DNA of 64,000 nt, taken from the NCBI GenBank assembly GCA_902494035.1, contig CABURV010000002.1:1-64000 (forward strand). The letters are read 5' to 3'. Source of the DNA: an uncultured Collinsella sp. (GTDB taxonomy: Bacteria > Actinomycetota > Coriobacteriia > Coriobacteriales > Coriobacteriaceae). The position numbers and the translations under genes were made by a program. The notes beneath the pieces were generated by a model that worked only from the letters and a program-made list of their open reading frames with translations, was not told the DNA's origin and did no database searches. Shown here piece by piece: positions 52,915 to 60,854 of this stretch (the first letter of the stretch is position 1; each line of letters opens with the position of its first letter).

Positions 52915-53037
52915 CTAAGTGAGTAGACTTTTTGGAACTTGCCAAGCACGCCATCCATATTGCTTTATAAAGCCGCAGGTAAATGACTTGTTGCAAAACG
53001 GCCTGGTCGCCAAAGTGTCAAAAGTCTACTCACTTAG
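52915..53037. repeat. 123-nt palindromic repeat, copy 1 (MITE-like)
   Basis: The ends are perfect 18-bp inverted repeats: CTAAGTGAGTAGACTTTT at 52915-52932 and its complement at 53020-53037. An ungapped second copy lies at 54335-54457, in the same orientation, with the internal segment GGCGACCAGGC strongly conserved. The end of this copy provides the final codons (CTA AGT GAG TAG) of the minus-strand nuclease-like gene. No obvious target-site duplication is visible. A MITE or a repeated terminator are both possible. Confidence 0.75.
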
Positions 53038-54153
53038 AACCGCAGCCGTCCACGATCGAGCTGTTTTGTGTCTAACGGGCATCTTTCCGTCGATTACTCC
53101 CAATTTTGTCCAGTCAACAAATAGTTCAGACCTGAGTAATGTCTCAGCCCTTTGCTCATCTGAGCTTTTATCACGATATTCAGCATCGAGCATCCTGCAT
53201 ACGGCCTTAACGATCGCGCGGAATCTATCCTCATCGGATATCTGTCTGTGTGTCAGGAGAAGTACATCGTAGCCCATGGCTTGAAGGGCTGTCATGCGGT
53301 CAGCGTCACGCAAGCCATCCCCTGCGCGTCCGTGCGAGGCCTTTCCCTGACATTCAATGGCCACCTGTCGCCTGCCGTCCGGCGAAGACAGAAGTAGATC
53401 GATATACACACGGGACTTTCCCACAATCGCTCGAGCACTTGTGCTTAGCATCACTTCAACATTAAGCTCTATGCCGCAAAACCCTTCGCCTCCCAGGAAT
53501 CGCGGCAGTGCAAGTAGCAAATACGCCTCGACCTCAAAAGGCGACGCGGCACCCAATGGAACGAGTTGCGATACCGCCATAAATCTATTGCCGTAACGCA
53601 TCCCGCAAACATCTGAACAAAAACGGTCAAGGTCTCCGCCCAAAACCAAAGCGTCTCGACGCCATAAATTTGAGGCGGTGCCGCCCTCGGACGGACAGCG
53701 CACCCAACCGAACGTTGTCAAAATCGCACCTGAATCAATTGCACGCCTAAGCTCCGCCTCAAGTGCCGCCGGCAGAGCGCACACCGCAAACAAGCCACAC
53801 ATCTCCGCCAATACCAAAAGAAGCTGAAGATCCGTCAGATGCCGCGACATGATGAATGCCGTCAGTAGAGGAGACGTAACCAAAAACCCATGCTCCGTTT
53901 CCAGCACGGATTCCCTGGGGAGCTCGCCAAGAAACAGCCGCTGCCTAATGCTGGCAGGACAAGTCCGTTTGTTTCTCGTCCGAACCAATGTATACAACGG
54001 AAAGCCGAACACAACCGCAGCCGTCGGGTTACGGGCGAGGTCATATCGCTGCCGGTCTTCTTCCGGCCGTGGAAGCGGCGGACATAGAGCGCGGACCTGA
54101 GGGGGCAAACGCCAATACCTAAAAGCCGATATGTCACAAAGTAGATCCTTCAT
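53026..54153 (-). CDS. Nuclease-like hypothetical protein (AbiEi-like N-terminus, DUF559/Vsr-like C-terminus)
   Basis: 375 residues from the ATG at 54153 (a GTG at 54159 is possible; neither has a clear ribosome binding site). The N-terminal part, ISAFRYWRLPPQVRAL through TTFGWVRCPSEGG, has the general look of AbiEi-type antitoxin/regulator proteins. The C-terminal 150 residues resemble a PD-(D/E)XK nuclease of the DUF559/Vsr kind: SPFEVEAYLLLALPRF, then VYIDLLLSS, VAIECQGKASHG and DADRMTALQAMGYDVLL, with D and E-x-Q as possible active-site residues. The last three codons and stop lie inside a palindromic repeat. A defence role is inferred, not shown. Confidence 0.55.
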   Translation of the reverse strand: MKDLLCDISAFRYWRLPPQVRALCPPLPRPEEDRQRYDLARNPTAAVVFGFPLYTLVRTRNKRTCPASIRQRLFLGELPRESVLETEHGFLVTSPLLTAFIMSRHLTDLQLLLVLAEMCGLFAVCALPAALEAELRRAIDSGAILTTFGWVRCPSEGGTASNLWRRDALVLGGDLDRFCSDVCGMRYGNRFMAVSQLVPLGAASPFEVEAYLLLALPRFLGGEGFCGIELNVEVMLSTSARAIVGKSRVYIDLLLSSPDGRRQVAIECQGKASHGRAGDGLRDADRMTALQAMGYDVLLLTHRQISDEDRFRAIVKAVCRMLDAEYRDKSSDEQRAETLLRSELFVDWTKLGVIDGKMPVRHKTARSWTAAVLSE

Positions 54154-54159
54154 ACGCAC

Positions 54160-54334
54160 AGGAAACCACGAATTTCAACCCAGTCAGTCACGCATTGGCG
54201 CGAACGCGCCAAAAATGGTGCCGAACGGACTGCCAAGTTTTCAACAGCCCTCCCCAACTGGCCAAAAGCTTGCCGAGAGCTGGACGAAGTTCTGTTGAAA
54301 ACCCCATTTTTTTCTCATGCAGAAGCTTTGCGCG
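54160..54334. repeat. Gap with an 11-bp inverted repeat (54237-54302)
   Basis: GTTTTCAACAG at 54237-54247 pairs perfectly with CTGTTGAAAAC at 54292-54302, giving a 66-base element with a smaller AGCT-based palindrome inside. It lies between palindromic repeat 2 and the nuclease-like gene, in the place of that gene's promoter. No coding potential is seen. Confidence 0.5.
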
Positions 54335-54457
54335 ACAAGTGAGTAGACTTTTTTGAACATCCCGAGCAGCCCGGTCATCCTGTTTTTCAAAACCGCAGGT
54401 AGATAGATTGTTACAAAACTGCCTGGTCGCCAAAGTTCCAAAAGCCTACTCACTTAG
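54335..54457. repeat. 123-nt palindromic repeat, copy 2 (MITE-like)
   Basis: The same length as copy 1 and alignable without gaps. The ends AAGTGAGTAGACTTTT (54337-54352) and AAAAGCCTACTCACTT (54440-54455) pair with one mismatch, a G/C to C/T change. The right end provides the last codons and stop of the minus-strand pdxR gene (CTA AGT GAG TAG), exactly as copy 1 does for the nuclease-like gene. Confidence 0.75.
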
Positions 54458-55885
54458 GTTGCAGAGTGCTCCCATTAGCTGCGATTCCAAGGTATTTAGC
54501 GCTTTTGGACTCAAATCGTCATACTGAACAAGAATTTGACTTGAGTTTTCAGGGACAGATGCGCCATCGGCACACCAATAACAGTCACTGATATCGACAA
54601 AAGGGATACTCGAGCGCGTAAGGGCCCGCACAAAAGAGCTTCCGCCCGCTCCGCGCTCCGCAACCACGGTGCAGTAAAGGCCCGCGTCTGCATGCTCGAT
54701 CGAGACTTCTCCTGCCGGAAATACCTTCCGTACAAGCGCCGCCAGGCCATCACGCGCCTCGCGAGCACGAACGCGCACGCGGTTCACATGTCGCTCGTAA
54801 TCACCCGATTCCAGCAAACGCGCCAAAGCGACCTGATCAACAGAGCTCACCGACGAGGCGTAGAAACCAAGGTTGCGCCTAAACCGCTCCATTAACTCAT
54901 CGGGCAACACCATGTACGCCAAACGCAACGCCGATGAAAGGCTCTTCGAAAACGTGTTGGTGTATATAACCGACTGGGCGGCATCGATCGACGCGAGCGC
55001 GGGAATCGGCTTCCCGGCAAGGCGAAACTCACAATCAAAGTCATCTTCGATGAGATACCGACCTGGTCGCTCGGCGGCCCAGCTCAGAAGCGCATAGCGA
55101 CGCGCAATGCTCGTCACAAGGCCGGTTGGATATTGGTGAGACGGCATCAGGTGAAGTACATCGGTCCCGGTTTTCTGCAGAGCGCTCAAGTCCACCCCCT
55201 CATCATCCAACGGGATATGTCGAACTTTGCAGCCCATAGCCTGATAAATGCGCGTCAGACGTAAATAGCCCGGGTCCTCAACGGCATACACCTTGTCAGC
55301 GCCAAGCAACTGAACCAACATGGTATCGAGCAGCTGAGCGCCCGCGCCGATAACAATGTTATTGGGGTCGACATTCATACCCCTCGTCCCGCGCAGATGA
55401 TGAGCAATTGCGCATCGTAGCCGAACGGTGCCCTGTGCCGGTGCGGGCGAAAAGATCTCGCGCTCGTCTTCGGATGCCAGCGTCGCCCGCAGTGCGCTTT
55501 GCCAAAGCCGCGCCGCCTCCAAAGCGGAAGGAGAAAGCGCATCGAATCGCTCGACCTGTCCGCTGGCATCATGCACGCCGGAGTCCACAGAGACGGCATC
55601 CCGGTCGATGCCCTCCGCAGCCGAAGCCAAAACCGGTGCATCCGGAAGCTTGCAAGCGTAGTAGCCACGACGCGGCATTGAGCAAATATAGCCCTCGGCA
55701 AGTAACTGGCTATATGCATTCTCGATGGTAATGACACTGATTCCCAGATGACTGGCAAAGGCGCGCTTAGACGGAAGATGCTCCCCCGCCGCAATGCGTC
55801 CAGCTACGATATCATCTCGAATTTGCTGGTAAACATACTCATAGAGCGATGCTTCGCCGCGTTTTTCCAAATTGTAGTCAAGCAT
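54446..55885 (-). CDS. pdxR: MocR-family regulator PdxR
   Basis: 479 residues from the ATG at 55885, with AGGTGA seven bases upstream. The N-terminal GntR winged helix (LYEYVYQQIRDDIVAGRI, LPSKRAFASHLGISV, ENAYSQLLAEGYICS) is fused to an aminotransferase-like domain with DPNNIVIGAGAQLLDTML and the PLP lysine in YTNTFSKSLSSALRL. It is divergent from pdxST, the classic arrangement for PdxR, which binds PLP and controls pyridoxal-5-phosphate synthase. Two direct repeats in the gap are probably its targets. The C-terminus falls inside palindromic repeat 2. Confidence 0.9.
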   Translation of the reverse strand: MLDYNLEKRGEASLYEYVYQQIRDDIVAGRIAAGEHLPSKRAFASHLGISVITIENAYSQLLAEGYICSMPRRGYYACKLPDAPVLASAAEGIDRDAVSVDSGVHDASGQVERFDALSPSALEAARLWQSALRATLASEDEREIFSPAPAQGTVRLRCAIAHHLRGTRGMNVDPNNIVIGAGAQLLDTMLVQLLGADKVYAVEDPGYLRLTRIYQAMGCKVRHIPLDDEGVDLSALQKTGTDVLHLMPSHQYPTGLVTSIARRYALLSWAAERPGRYLIEDDFDCEFRLAGKPIPALASIDAAQSVIYTNTFSKSLSSALRLAYMVLPDELMERFRRNLGFYASSVSSVDQVALARLLESGDYERHVNRVRVRAREARDGLAALVRKVFPAGEVSIEHADAGLYCTVVAERGAGGSSFVRALTRSSIPFVDISDCYWCADGASVPENSSQILVQYDDLSPKALNTLESQLMGALCNLSE

Positions 55886-55896
55886 GAGCCTATCAC

Positions 55897-55945
55897 CTGA
55901 CCTTATTAAGCCATTCAATCTGGTATTAGTCTGACCTTGTTATTA
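55897..55945. promoter_or_regulatory. Probable PdxR operator (direct repeats) between pdxR and pdxST
   Basis: CTGACCTTATTA (55897-55908) and CTGACCTTGTTATTA (55931-55945) are direct repeats with starts 34 bases apart, a little over three helical turns. They lie in the divergent promoter region of pdxR and pdxS. MocR-type PdxR proteins bind direct repeats in this position in other bacteria. Confidence 0.6.
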
Positions 55946-56030
55946 TCTCGAAAACTGAGTATTTCGCCATACCCAGCTCCCCGATAGGATATTCCGTCAA
56001 GCAATGCACATGCCAACCAAGGGAGCAACC

Positions 56031-56921
56031 ATGGCAGAACAGAACAGCAAGGCCGACCGCGTCAAACTCAATCGCGAGCTCGCGCAGATGCTCAAGGGCG
56101 GCGTCATCATGGACGTTACCACGCCCGAGCAGGCACGCATCGCCGAGGAGGCAGGCGCCTGCGCCGTCATGGCTCTCGAGCGCATCCCGGCCGACATCCG
56201 TGCCGCAGGCGGCGTCTCGCGCATGAGCGACCCCAAGATGATCAAGGGCATCCAGGAGGCCGTCTCCATCCCCGTCATGGCCAAGTGCCGCATCGGTCAC
56301 ATCGTCGAGGCGCAGGTCCTGCAGGCCATCGAGATCGACTACATCGATGAGTCCGAGGTTCTCTCCCCCGCCGATGACGTCTATCACATCGACAAGACCC
56401 AGTTTGACGTGCCGTTTGTCTGCGGCGCCCGCGATCTGGGCGAGGCGTTGCGCCGTGTTGCCGAGGGCGCCACTATGATTCGCACCAAGGGTGAGCCGGG
56501 TACGGGCGACGTCGTTCAGGCCGTGCGTCACATGCGCAAGATCCAAAAGCAGATTCGTGACGTTGTTGCCCTGCGCGATGATGAGCTCTTTGAGGCAGCC
56601 AAGCAACTGCAGGTTCCGGTCGAGCTGGTGCGCGAGGTCCATGCCACGGGCAAGCTTCCCGTTGTGAACTTTGCCGCCGGCGGCGTAGCGACCCCTGCCG
56701 ACGCCGCGCTGATGATGCAACTGGGCGCCGAGGGCGTCTTTGTCGGCTCGGGCATCTTTAAGAGCGGCGACCCCGCCAAGCGCGCCGCCGCCATCGTCAA
56801 GGCCGTGGCAAACTTCACCGATGCCAAGCTCATCGCCGAGCTTTCGGAGGACCTGGGCGAGGCCATGGTGGGCATCAACGCCGACGAGATCGAAATCATC
56901 ATGGAGGAGCGCGGACGCTAG
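56031..56921 (+). CDS. pdxS: Pyridoxal 5-phosphate synthase subunit PdxS
   Basis: 296 residues, the usual PdxS length. A (beta/alpha)8 enzyme that forms PLP from ribose 5-phosphate, glyceraldehyde 3-phosphate and the ammonia delivered by PdxT. Signature segments are [13 protein letters not shown], the active-site [45 protein letters not shown] and [18 protein letters not shown]. The ATG at 56031 has AAGGGAGCAACC upstream; a frame open to 56004 is not supported. First gene of pdxS-pdxT, with 20 bases between. Confidence 0.98.
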   Translation: MAEQNSKADRVKLNRELAQMLKGGVIMDVTTPEQARIAEEAGACAVMALERIPADIRAAGGVSRMSDPKMIKGIQEAVSIPVMAKCRIGHIVEAQVLQAIEIDYIDESEVLSPADDVYHIDKTQFDVPFVCGARDLGEALRRVAEGATMIRTKGEPGTGDVVQAVRHMRKIQKQIRDVVALRDDELFEAAKQLQVPVELVREVHATGKLPVVNFAAGGVATPADAALMMQLGAEGVFVGSGIFKSGDPAKRAAAIVKAVANFTDAKLIAELSEDLGEAMVGINADEIEIIMEERGR

Positions 56922-56941
56922 TCCGGCAGAAAGGATCGCAC

Positions 56942-57529
56942 ATGAGCGATTATGCAGACCAAACGGTCGCCGTGCTGGCGGTCCAAGGCGCTTTTGCCGA
57001 GCACGAGGCAAGACTATCCGGGCTTGGCGCACACTGTATTGAGCTGAGGCAGGCGGCCGATTTGAAGCAGGACTTTGACCGTCTGGTACTTCCCGGCGGC
57101 GAGTCCACCGTTCAGGGGAAGCTGCTTGATGAGTTGGGCATGCTCGAGGAGCTTCGTGCCCGTATCGCTGAAGGCATGCCCGTCCTGGGCACCTGCGCCG
57201 GCCTGATTCTACTGGCTCACGATCTTGCCGCCCATGACGATAAGGGCACGCCGCGTTTGGCAACCATGGATGTGCTCATTGAGCGCAATGCCTACGGCAG
57301 GCAGCTCGGCAGTTTTCGCACCAAGGGCCAGGTGTCCGGCATCGACGGTGAAGTGCCATTAACATTTATCCGTGCACCCCGCATCGTCGAGGTCCACGGC
57401 GACGCCAAGGCCTTAGCGAAAGTCGACGGCCGTATCGTCGCCGCCCGCCAAGGCAACCAGCTCGGCGTAACCTTCCACCCCGAGCTCGACGACGACACGC
57501 GCCTCCACGAGCTCTTCCTCCAAATGTAG
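56942..57529 (+). CDS. pdxT: Pyridoxal 5-phosphate synthase glutaminase subunit PdxT
   Basis: 195 residues. Class I-like glutaminase that supplies ammonia to PdxS. LPGGESTVQGKLL gives the oxyanion region, the nucleophile Cys is in VLGTCAGLILLA, and the His-Glu pair is in VTFHPELDDDTRLH. Start ATG behind AAAGGATCGCAC. Transcription should end at the hairpin at 57553-57616. Confidence 0.97.
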   Translation: MSDYADQTVAVLAVQGAFAEHEARLSGLGAHCIELRQAADLKQDFDRLVLPGGESTVQGKLLDELGMLEELRARIAEGMPVLGTCAGLILLAHDLAAHDDKGTPRLATMDVLIERNAYGRQLGSFRTKGQVSGIDGEVPLTFIRAPRIVEVHGDAKALAKVDGRIVAARQGNQLGVTFHPELDDDTRLHELFLQM

Positions 57530-57552
57530 GCATCGAAATCATCAAACGAAAC

Positions 57553-57616
57553 GAGAGTGGACAATCTCCCACTTTAAGCTTGGATGCAGGCTCAAACCGG
57601 GAGATTATCCACTCTC
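57553..57616 (+). terminator. pdxST terminator-like hairpin
   Basis: GAGAGTGGACAATCTCCC and GGGAGATTATCCACTCTC (17 of 18 pairs), loop 28, starting 24 bases after the pdxT stop. No T-tract follows directly. A second small hairpin, GTAGTCATT/AATGACTAC, lies next to it at 57624-57654. Confidence 0.65.
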
Positions 57617-57688
57617 ATGCTATGTAGTCATTTAAGAACGTCCCCAATGACTACTTCGACAACACCGATGTTTTGGCAACGCCAGCGA

Positions 57689-57830
57689 GCGCCGCCCAGG
57701 GCGAACAAGTTGGCATGAAAAAGGCAAGGCATAGACCTTCTGGTCATGCCTTGCCTTTTGAATGACAAATTGTCGCCCTGGGTGGCGCGCAGCGTCAACT
57801 AGTTACGCGGTTCGTAGAACCGCGTAACCC
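57689..57830 (-). repeat. Structured 3-prime element, copy B (terminator of the RGG gene)
   Basis: On the minus strand it begins directly after the RGG gene stop with a perfect 12-bp hairpin (57802-57828, GTTACGCGGTTC stems, loop 3), then AGTTGACGCTGCGCG, then the outer stem (57689-57704 with 57773-57788, 16 pairs with one G-U) and the inner stem (57719-57732 with 57746-57759, 14 of 14) around the same GACC-TTCT-GGTC loop as copy A. Inner hairpin ends in CCTTTTT. Sequence differs from copy A at ten paired positions, all compensated. Confidence 0.85.
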
Positions 57831-58634
57831 CTAGAAACGGTTGCCGCGGAAGCCGCCGCCGTTGCGGCCGCCACGATCGCCACCGCGACCGCCGCGGTCG
57901 TTACCGCGGTTGCCGCCGAAGCCGCCACGGTTGCCGCCGCGATCGCCATAGCCACCACGGTTGCCGCCAAAGCCGCCGCGACCGCCACGGTCGCCGCCAC
58001 GGCCACCACGATCGTCACGGCCGCCGCGAGGACCGCGGTCCTCGTCCAGGCCCATGGCGACGAGCGGAGCGATGACCTTATCGAGAGCGGCCATCAGCTC
58101 GGTGGCCTCCTCGTAAGAAAGCTCGGGCAGGAGCTTCTCCTTCTTGTTGGCAAGCTCGACCAGGCCCTCAGCGGCATCCTCGGCAGCGAAGACAACGATC
58201 TTGCGCATATCGCCCTCGGCGTCGTCGATGCGGCCGACCAGATCGGCAGCCTCGGCCTCGGCCATCAGGCCATCGAGCTCACGAAGGCGCATGCCCAGCA
58301 GGTCGGACATTTCCTTCTGCTCCATCTTGGGCTTGAGGTCAAGGAGCTTGATGGCGCGCTCGATGTTCGCCATGCGCTCGGCCTTGGCCTCCTCCTCCTT
58401 GGAAATAGCAAAGCGACGGCTACGCAGCAGGCGGGCGGCCTTCTGCATCTTGTCCATCAGTTCTTCGTCATCGTAATCAACGGCGGCCTCGACAACCTCG
58501 GCCTCCTCCTCGGCAGAAACCTCGTCAGCAGCCTCAACCTCGGCAGCTTCGGTCTCCACGGTCTCGACTGCCTCGACCTCGGCAGTCATGGTCTCGTTCT
58601 CGGTCTCGTTCATGATCTCTTCGTTCTCGGACAT
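57831..58634 (-). CDS. RGG-box, winged-helix putative RNA-binding protein
   Basis: 267 residues in three parts. Residues 1-60 are highly acidic (many E, D, A; EVEAVETVETEAAEVE). Residues 65-190 are helical with RAIKLLDLKPKMEQKEMSDLL and MRLRELDGLMAEAE, which look like a winged-helix/MarR-type core. Residues 198-267 are an RGG box with 11 RGG units plus FGGN and GGYGD repeats. RGG tails bind RNA and G-rich nucleic acids and drive phase separation in eukaryotes; they are unusual in bacteria. Start ATG after AAGAAGGAGTCTC. It is monocistronic, ending at structured element B. Confidence 0.8.
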   Translation of the reverse strand: MSENEEIMNETENETMTAEVEAVETVETEAAEVEAADEVSAEEEAEVVEAAVDYDDEELMDKMQKAARLLRSRRFAISKEEEAKAERMANIERAIKLLDLKPKMEQKEMSDLLGMRLRELDGLMAEAEAADLVGRIDDAEGDMRKIVVFAAEDAAEGLVELANKKEKLLPELSYEEATELMAALDKVIAPLVAMGLDEDRGPRGGRDDRGGRGGDRGGRGGFGGNRGGYGDRGGNRGGFGGNRGNDRGGRGGDRGGRNGGGFRGNRF

Positions 58635-58786
58635 GAGACTCCTTCTTGGCCCTCTCGGGCATCATCGCCCCATTCGCGGGGCCCGTCGCGCACTCTTTGC
58701 GCTTTAAACATTCATGCCTCTCGGCAAAACGTCCATTAGTTTATGGTGTCGCCATCCAATCTAGCTGCAGAATCTATGTGCACACA

Positions 58787-60202
58787 TTAATGCGACATGT
58801 GCGACTCGCGACGAGCGTACACCAGCGACACCGCGAATCCGACCACGGCAATTACAGCCGCCACACGCACGGCAGTTGCAAATCCAATCGCCTGGGCAAC
58901 GTCCGTCGCAGCGCCAGCGGTGCCGGCAGTCGCCGCAGAACTCGAGAGCAAGCCGATAAACAGCGACGGGCCAAACGATGCGGCAATCATGTTCCACGTG
59001 TTGAGCAATGCCGTTCCGTGAGGATGCTCAGCGGCAGGAAGCGTCTCCAAGCCGGCCGTCTGCGAGGGGCTCAGCACCAAACCGACTCCGGCATACACCA
59101 CAACGGTCAGCGCCACGACGACGCCGATGTTCATGCCTGCCGCCGTCATCGAGATTGCAGTCTGCCCCACGGCAATCAGGGCAAAGCCGACCGGCAGCAG
59201 CGGCCATGCGCCACGGGCGTCCATCACGCGTCCGCCCACAATCGAGGTCACGGCGTTGCAGGCAATTGCCGGCAAAATGAGCAGGCCCGCAACAAGTGCG
59301 GTCATGCCGTATGCGCCCTCAAAATAGAGCGGCAACAACACGCTCATCGAGAACGTCGTCATCATCGACACCACCACGAGCAGGCACGCAGGCCAAAAAC
59401 GAACGCTCGCCATGGGACGCACGTTAAGCACCGGGTGCTCGAGCTTAAGCTGGCGGGCCGCAAACAGGCCGAGCAGCACAATGGCGGCGAAGAGCGTCAC
59501 GATGCCGGCAATCAGATTGGTCGAGAACTCGCCTACGGAATACACAAATGCCGTAATGCCGGCGGCGAGCAAAACAACCGACAGAATATCAAGCGTGGCG
59601 TTCGAACGCTCTCCGACATTCTGAACAAGCTTTACGCCCGCCGCAGCGACCACAATGCCGCCCACCAGCGGCACTACGAACACCGCCCTCCAGCCAAACA
59701 ACGTGCACATAAGACCGCTGATCACGGGTCCAAACGCCGGCCCCAGCGTAATGCAGGCACCGCCCAGGCTCAGATACAGACCGAGCTTCTCGCGCGGAGC
59801 GCAAGACAGCACCACGTTCATCATGAGCGGGAACAAAATGCCCGATCCTGCAGCCTGCAAAATACGGCTTGGCAGCAAAACGCTAAATGACGGAGCGAAC
59901 AGGCACAGGACTTCGCCGGCGACCATGCATCCGCATGCGAAAAACAGCAGCTTGCGCGTCGAGAAACGGCCGGACAGGAAGGCCATGATGGCCGTAAAGA
60001 TCGACGTCACGATCATGTAGCCCGAGACGAGCCACTGTGCCGTGGTGGCACTCACCGAAAAGGCTGCCATAATGTCATGCAACGCCACGTTAATGATGTT
60101 CTCGTTAAACGCGGCAACAAAGGCTGCAATATACATTACGACGAGAATCGCCGCAGAGGCCGATGGCGTTACTTGAACTTGTTGCTGAGATTTGCTCCCC
60201 AT
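58787..60202 (-). CDS. MFS transporter, DHA2 (14-segment drug:H+ antiporter) type
   Basis: 471 residues with about 14 hydrophobic segments. The start is the ATG at 60202, with GGAAGG six bases upstream; the much longer open frame has no family features. The N-terminal AAFVAAFNENIINVALHDI contains the motif typical of DHA2 exporters, and GRFSTRKLLFFACG is the loop 2-3 motif. SRILQAAGSGILFPLMM and LGPAFGPVISG match motifs C and the antiporter region. Expected to export drugs or toxic organics. Monocistronic. Confidence 0.9.
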   Translation of the reverse strand: MGSKSQQQVQVTPSASAAILVVMYIAAFVAAFNENIINVALHDIMAAFSVSATTAQWLVSGYMIVTSIFTAIMAFLSGRFSTRKLLFFACGCMVAGEVLCLFAPSFSVLLPSRILQAAGSGILFPLMMNVVLSCAPREKLGLYLSLGGACITLGPAFGPVISGLMCTLFGWRAVFVVPLVGGIVVAAAGVKLVQNVGERSNATLDILSVVLLAAGITAFVYSVGEFSTNLIAGIVTLFAAIVLLGLFAARQLKLEHPVLNVRPMASVRFWPACLLVVVSMMTTFSMSVLLPLYFEGAYGMTALVAGLLILPAIACNAVTSIVGGRVMDARGAWPLLPVGFALIAVGQTAISMTAAGMNIGVVVALTVVVYAGVGLVLSPSQTAGLETLPAAEHPHGTALLNTWNMIAASFGPSLFIGLLSSSAATAGTAGAATDVAQAIGFATAVRVAAVIAVVGFAVSLVYARRESHMSH

Positions 60203-60407
60203 GCATTTCCTTCCTCTTGGAACGACAGTCGCATCGCCCCAGAGGAACGGTCCAGGGCGAAAAATGAGCCCTAGACTTACGCCAGACGCCGTACACGACG
60301 AATCTGGCAACATGGTCCAACATCGAAAGATTGTAACGCGGACGCACAGCTTTCCTTCCGCGCTATTATTAAAAGTCCACGAAAGCATAAGACATGAGGA
60401 GCCCGCC

Positions 60408-60818
60408 ATGATTAAGCCCATCATGAAATCCGAGTTCTTTTTACGCCTGCCTTCCGAAGACGCGGGACCCGACGATGCCGCGACCGGGCAGGACCTCCTG
60501 GATACGCTCCACGAGCATGAGCACGAGTGCGTGGGCCTCGCCGCCAACATGATCGGCGTGCGCAAACGCATCATCTGCGTAAAGGACGGCAACAGGACAC
60601 TCCTGATGTACAACCCGCAAATTCTTGAGCAGGTCAATGCCTATCAGACGAGCGAAGGATGCCTCTCGCTGGTCGGTGAGCGTCCCTGTACCCGCTATCG
60701 CCGCATTAAGGTTGAGTATTTGGACGAGAACTTCGTCCACCGCATCAAAAACTTCTCGGGCTACACCGCCGAAATCATCCAACACGAAATCGACCACTGC
60801 AACGGCGTCGTGGTTTAG
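60408..60818 (+). CDS. Peptide deformylase-like protein, catalytic Gln replaced by Met
   Basis: 136 residues, shorter than standard deformylases. Motif 2 EGCLS and motif 3 QHEIDHCNG, which supply the Cys and two His metal ligands and the Glu base, are intact. Motif 1 reads VGLAANMIG where the active enzyme has GLAAxQ(I/V)G; the Gln that stabilises the transition state is Met. Activity on formyl-methionine is therefore uncertain. Start ATG after AGGAGCCCGCC. It is followed after 36 bases by a LysR gene on the same strand. Confidence 0.82.
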   Translation: MIKPIMKSEFFLRLPSEDAGPDDAATGQDLLDTLHEHEHECVGLAANMIGVRKRIICVKDGNRTLLMYNPQILEQVNAYQTSEGCLSLVGERPCTRYRRIKVEYLDENFVHRIKNFSGYTAEIIQHEIDHCNGVVV

Positions 60819-60854
60819 GCCACCTGCCAAAATGAGGGTACCGGAGGCCTCCCT

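Larger units (their letters stand above)
57530..57830. other. Hairpin-rich region between convergent pdxT and the RGG gene
   Basis: 301 bases without a gene. In order it holds the 57553-57616 hairpin, the GTAGTCATT/AATGACTAC hairpin and then structured element copy B. Together these should stop transcription from both sides. Confidence 0.7.

Noticed and set aside
52915..52996. Small open frames inside the palindromic repeats (both strands)
   Set aside because: The translations differ between the two copies and have no ribosome binding sites; the nucleotide similarity is better explained by structure.
58787..60637. A longer (616-codon) form of the MFS transporter
   Set aside because: The first 145 codons are antisense to the deformylase-like gene start and not hydrophobic; the ATG at 60202 has a good ribosome binding site.
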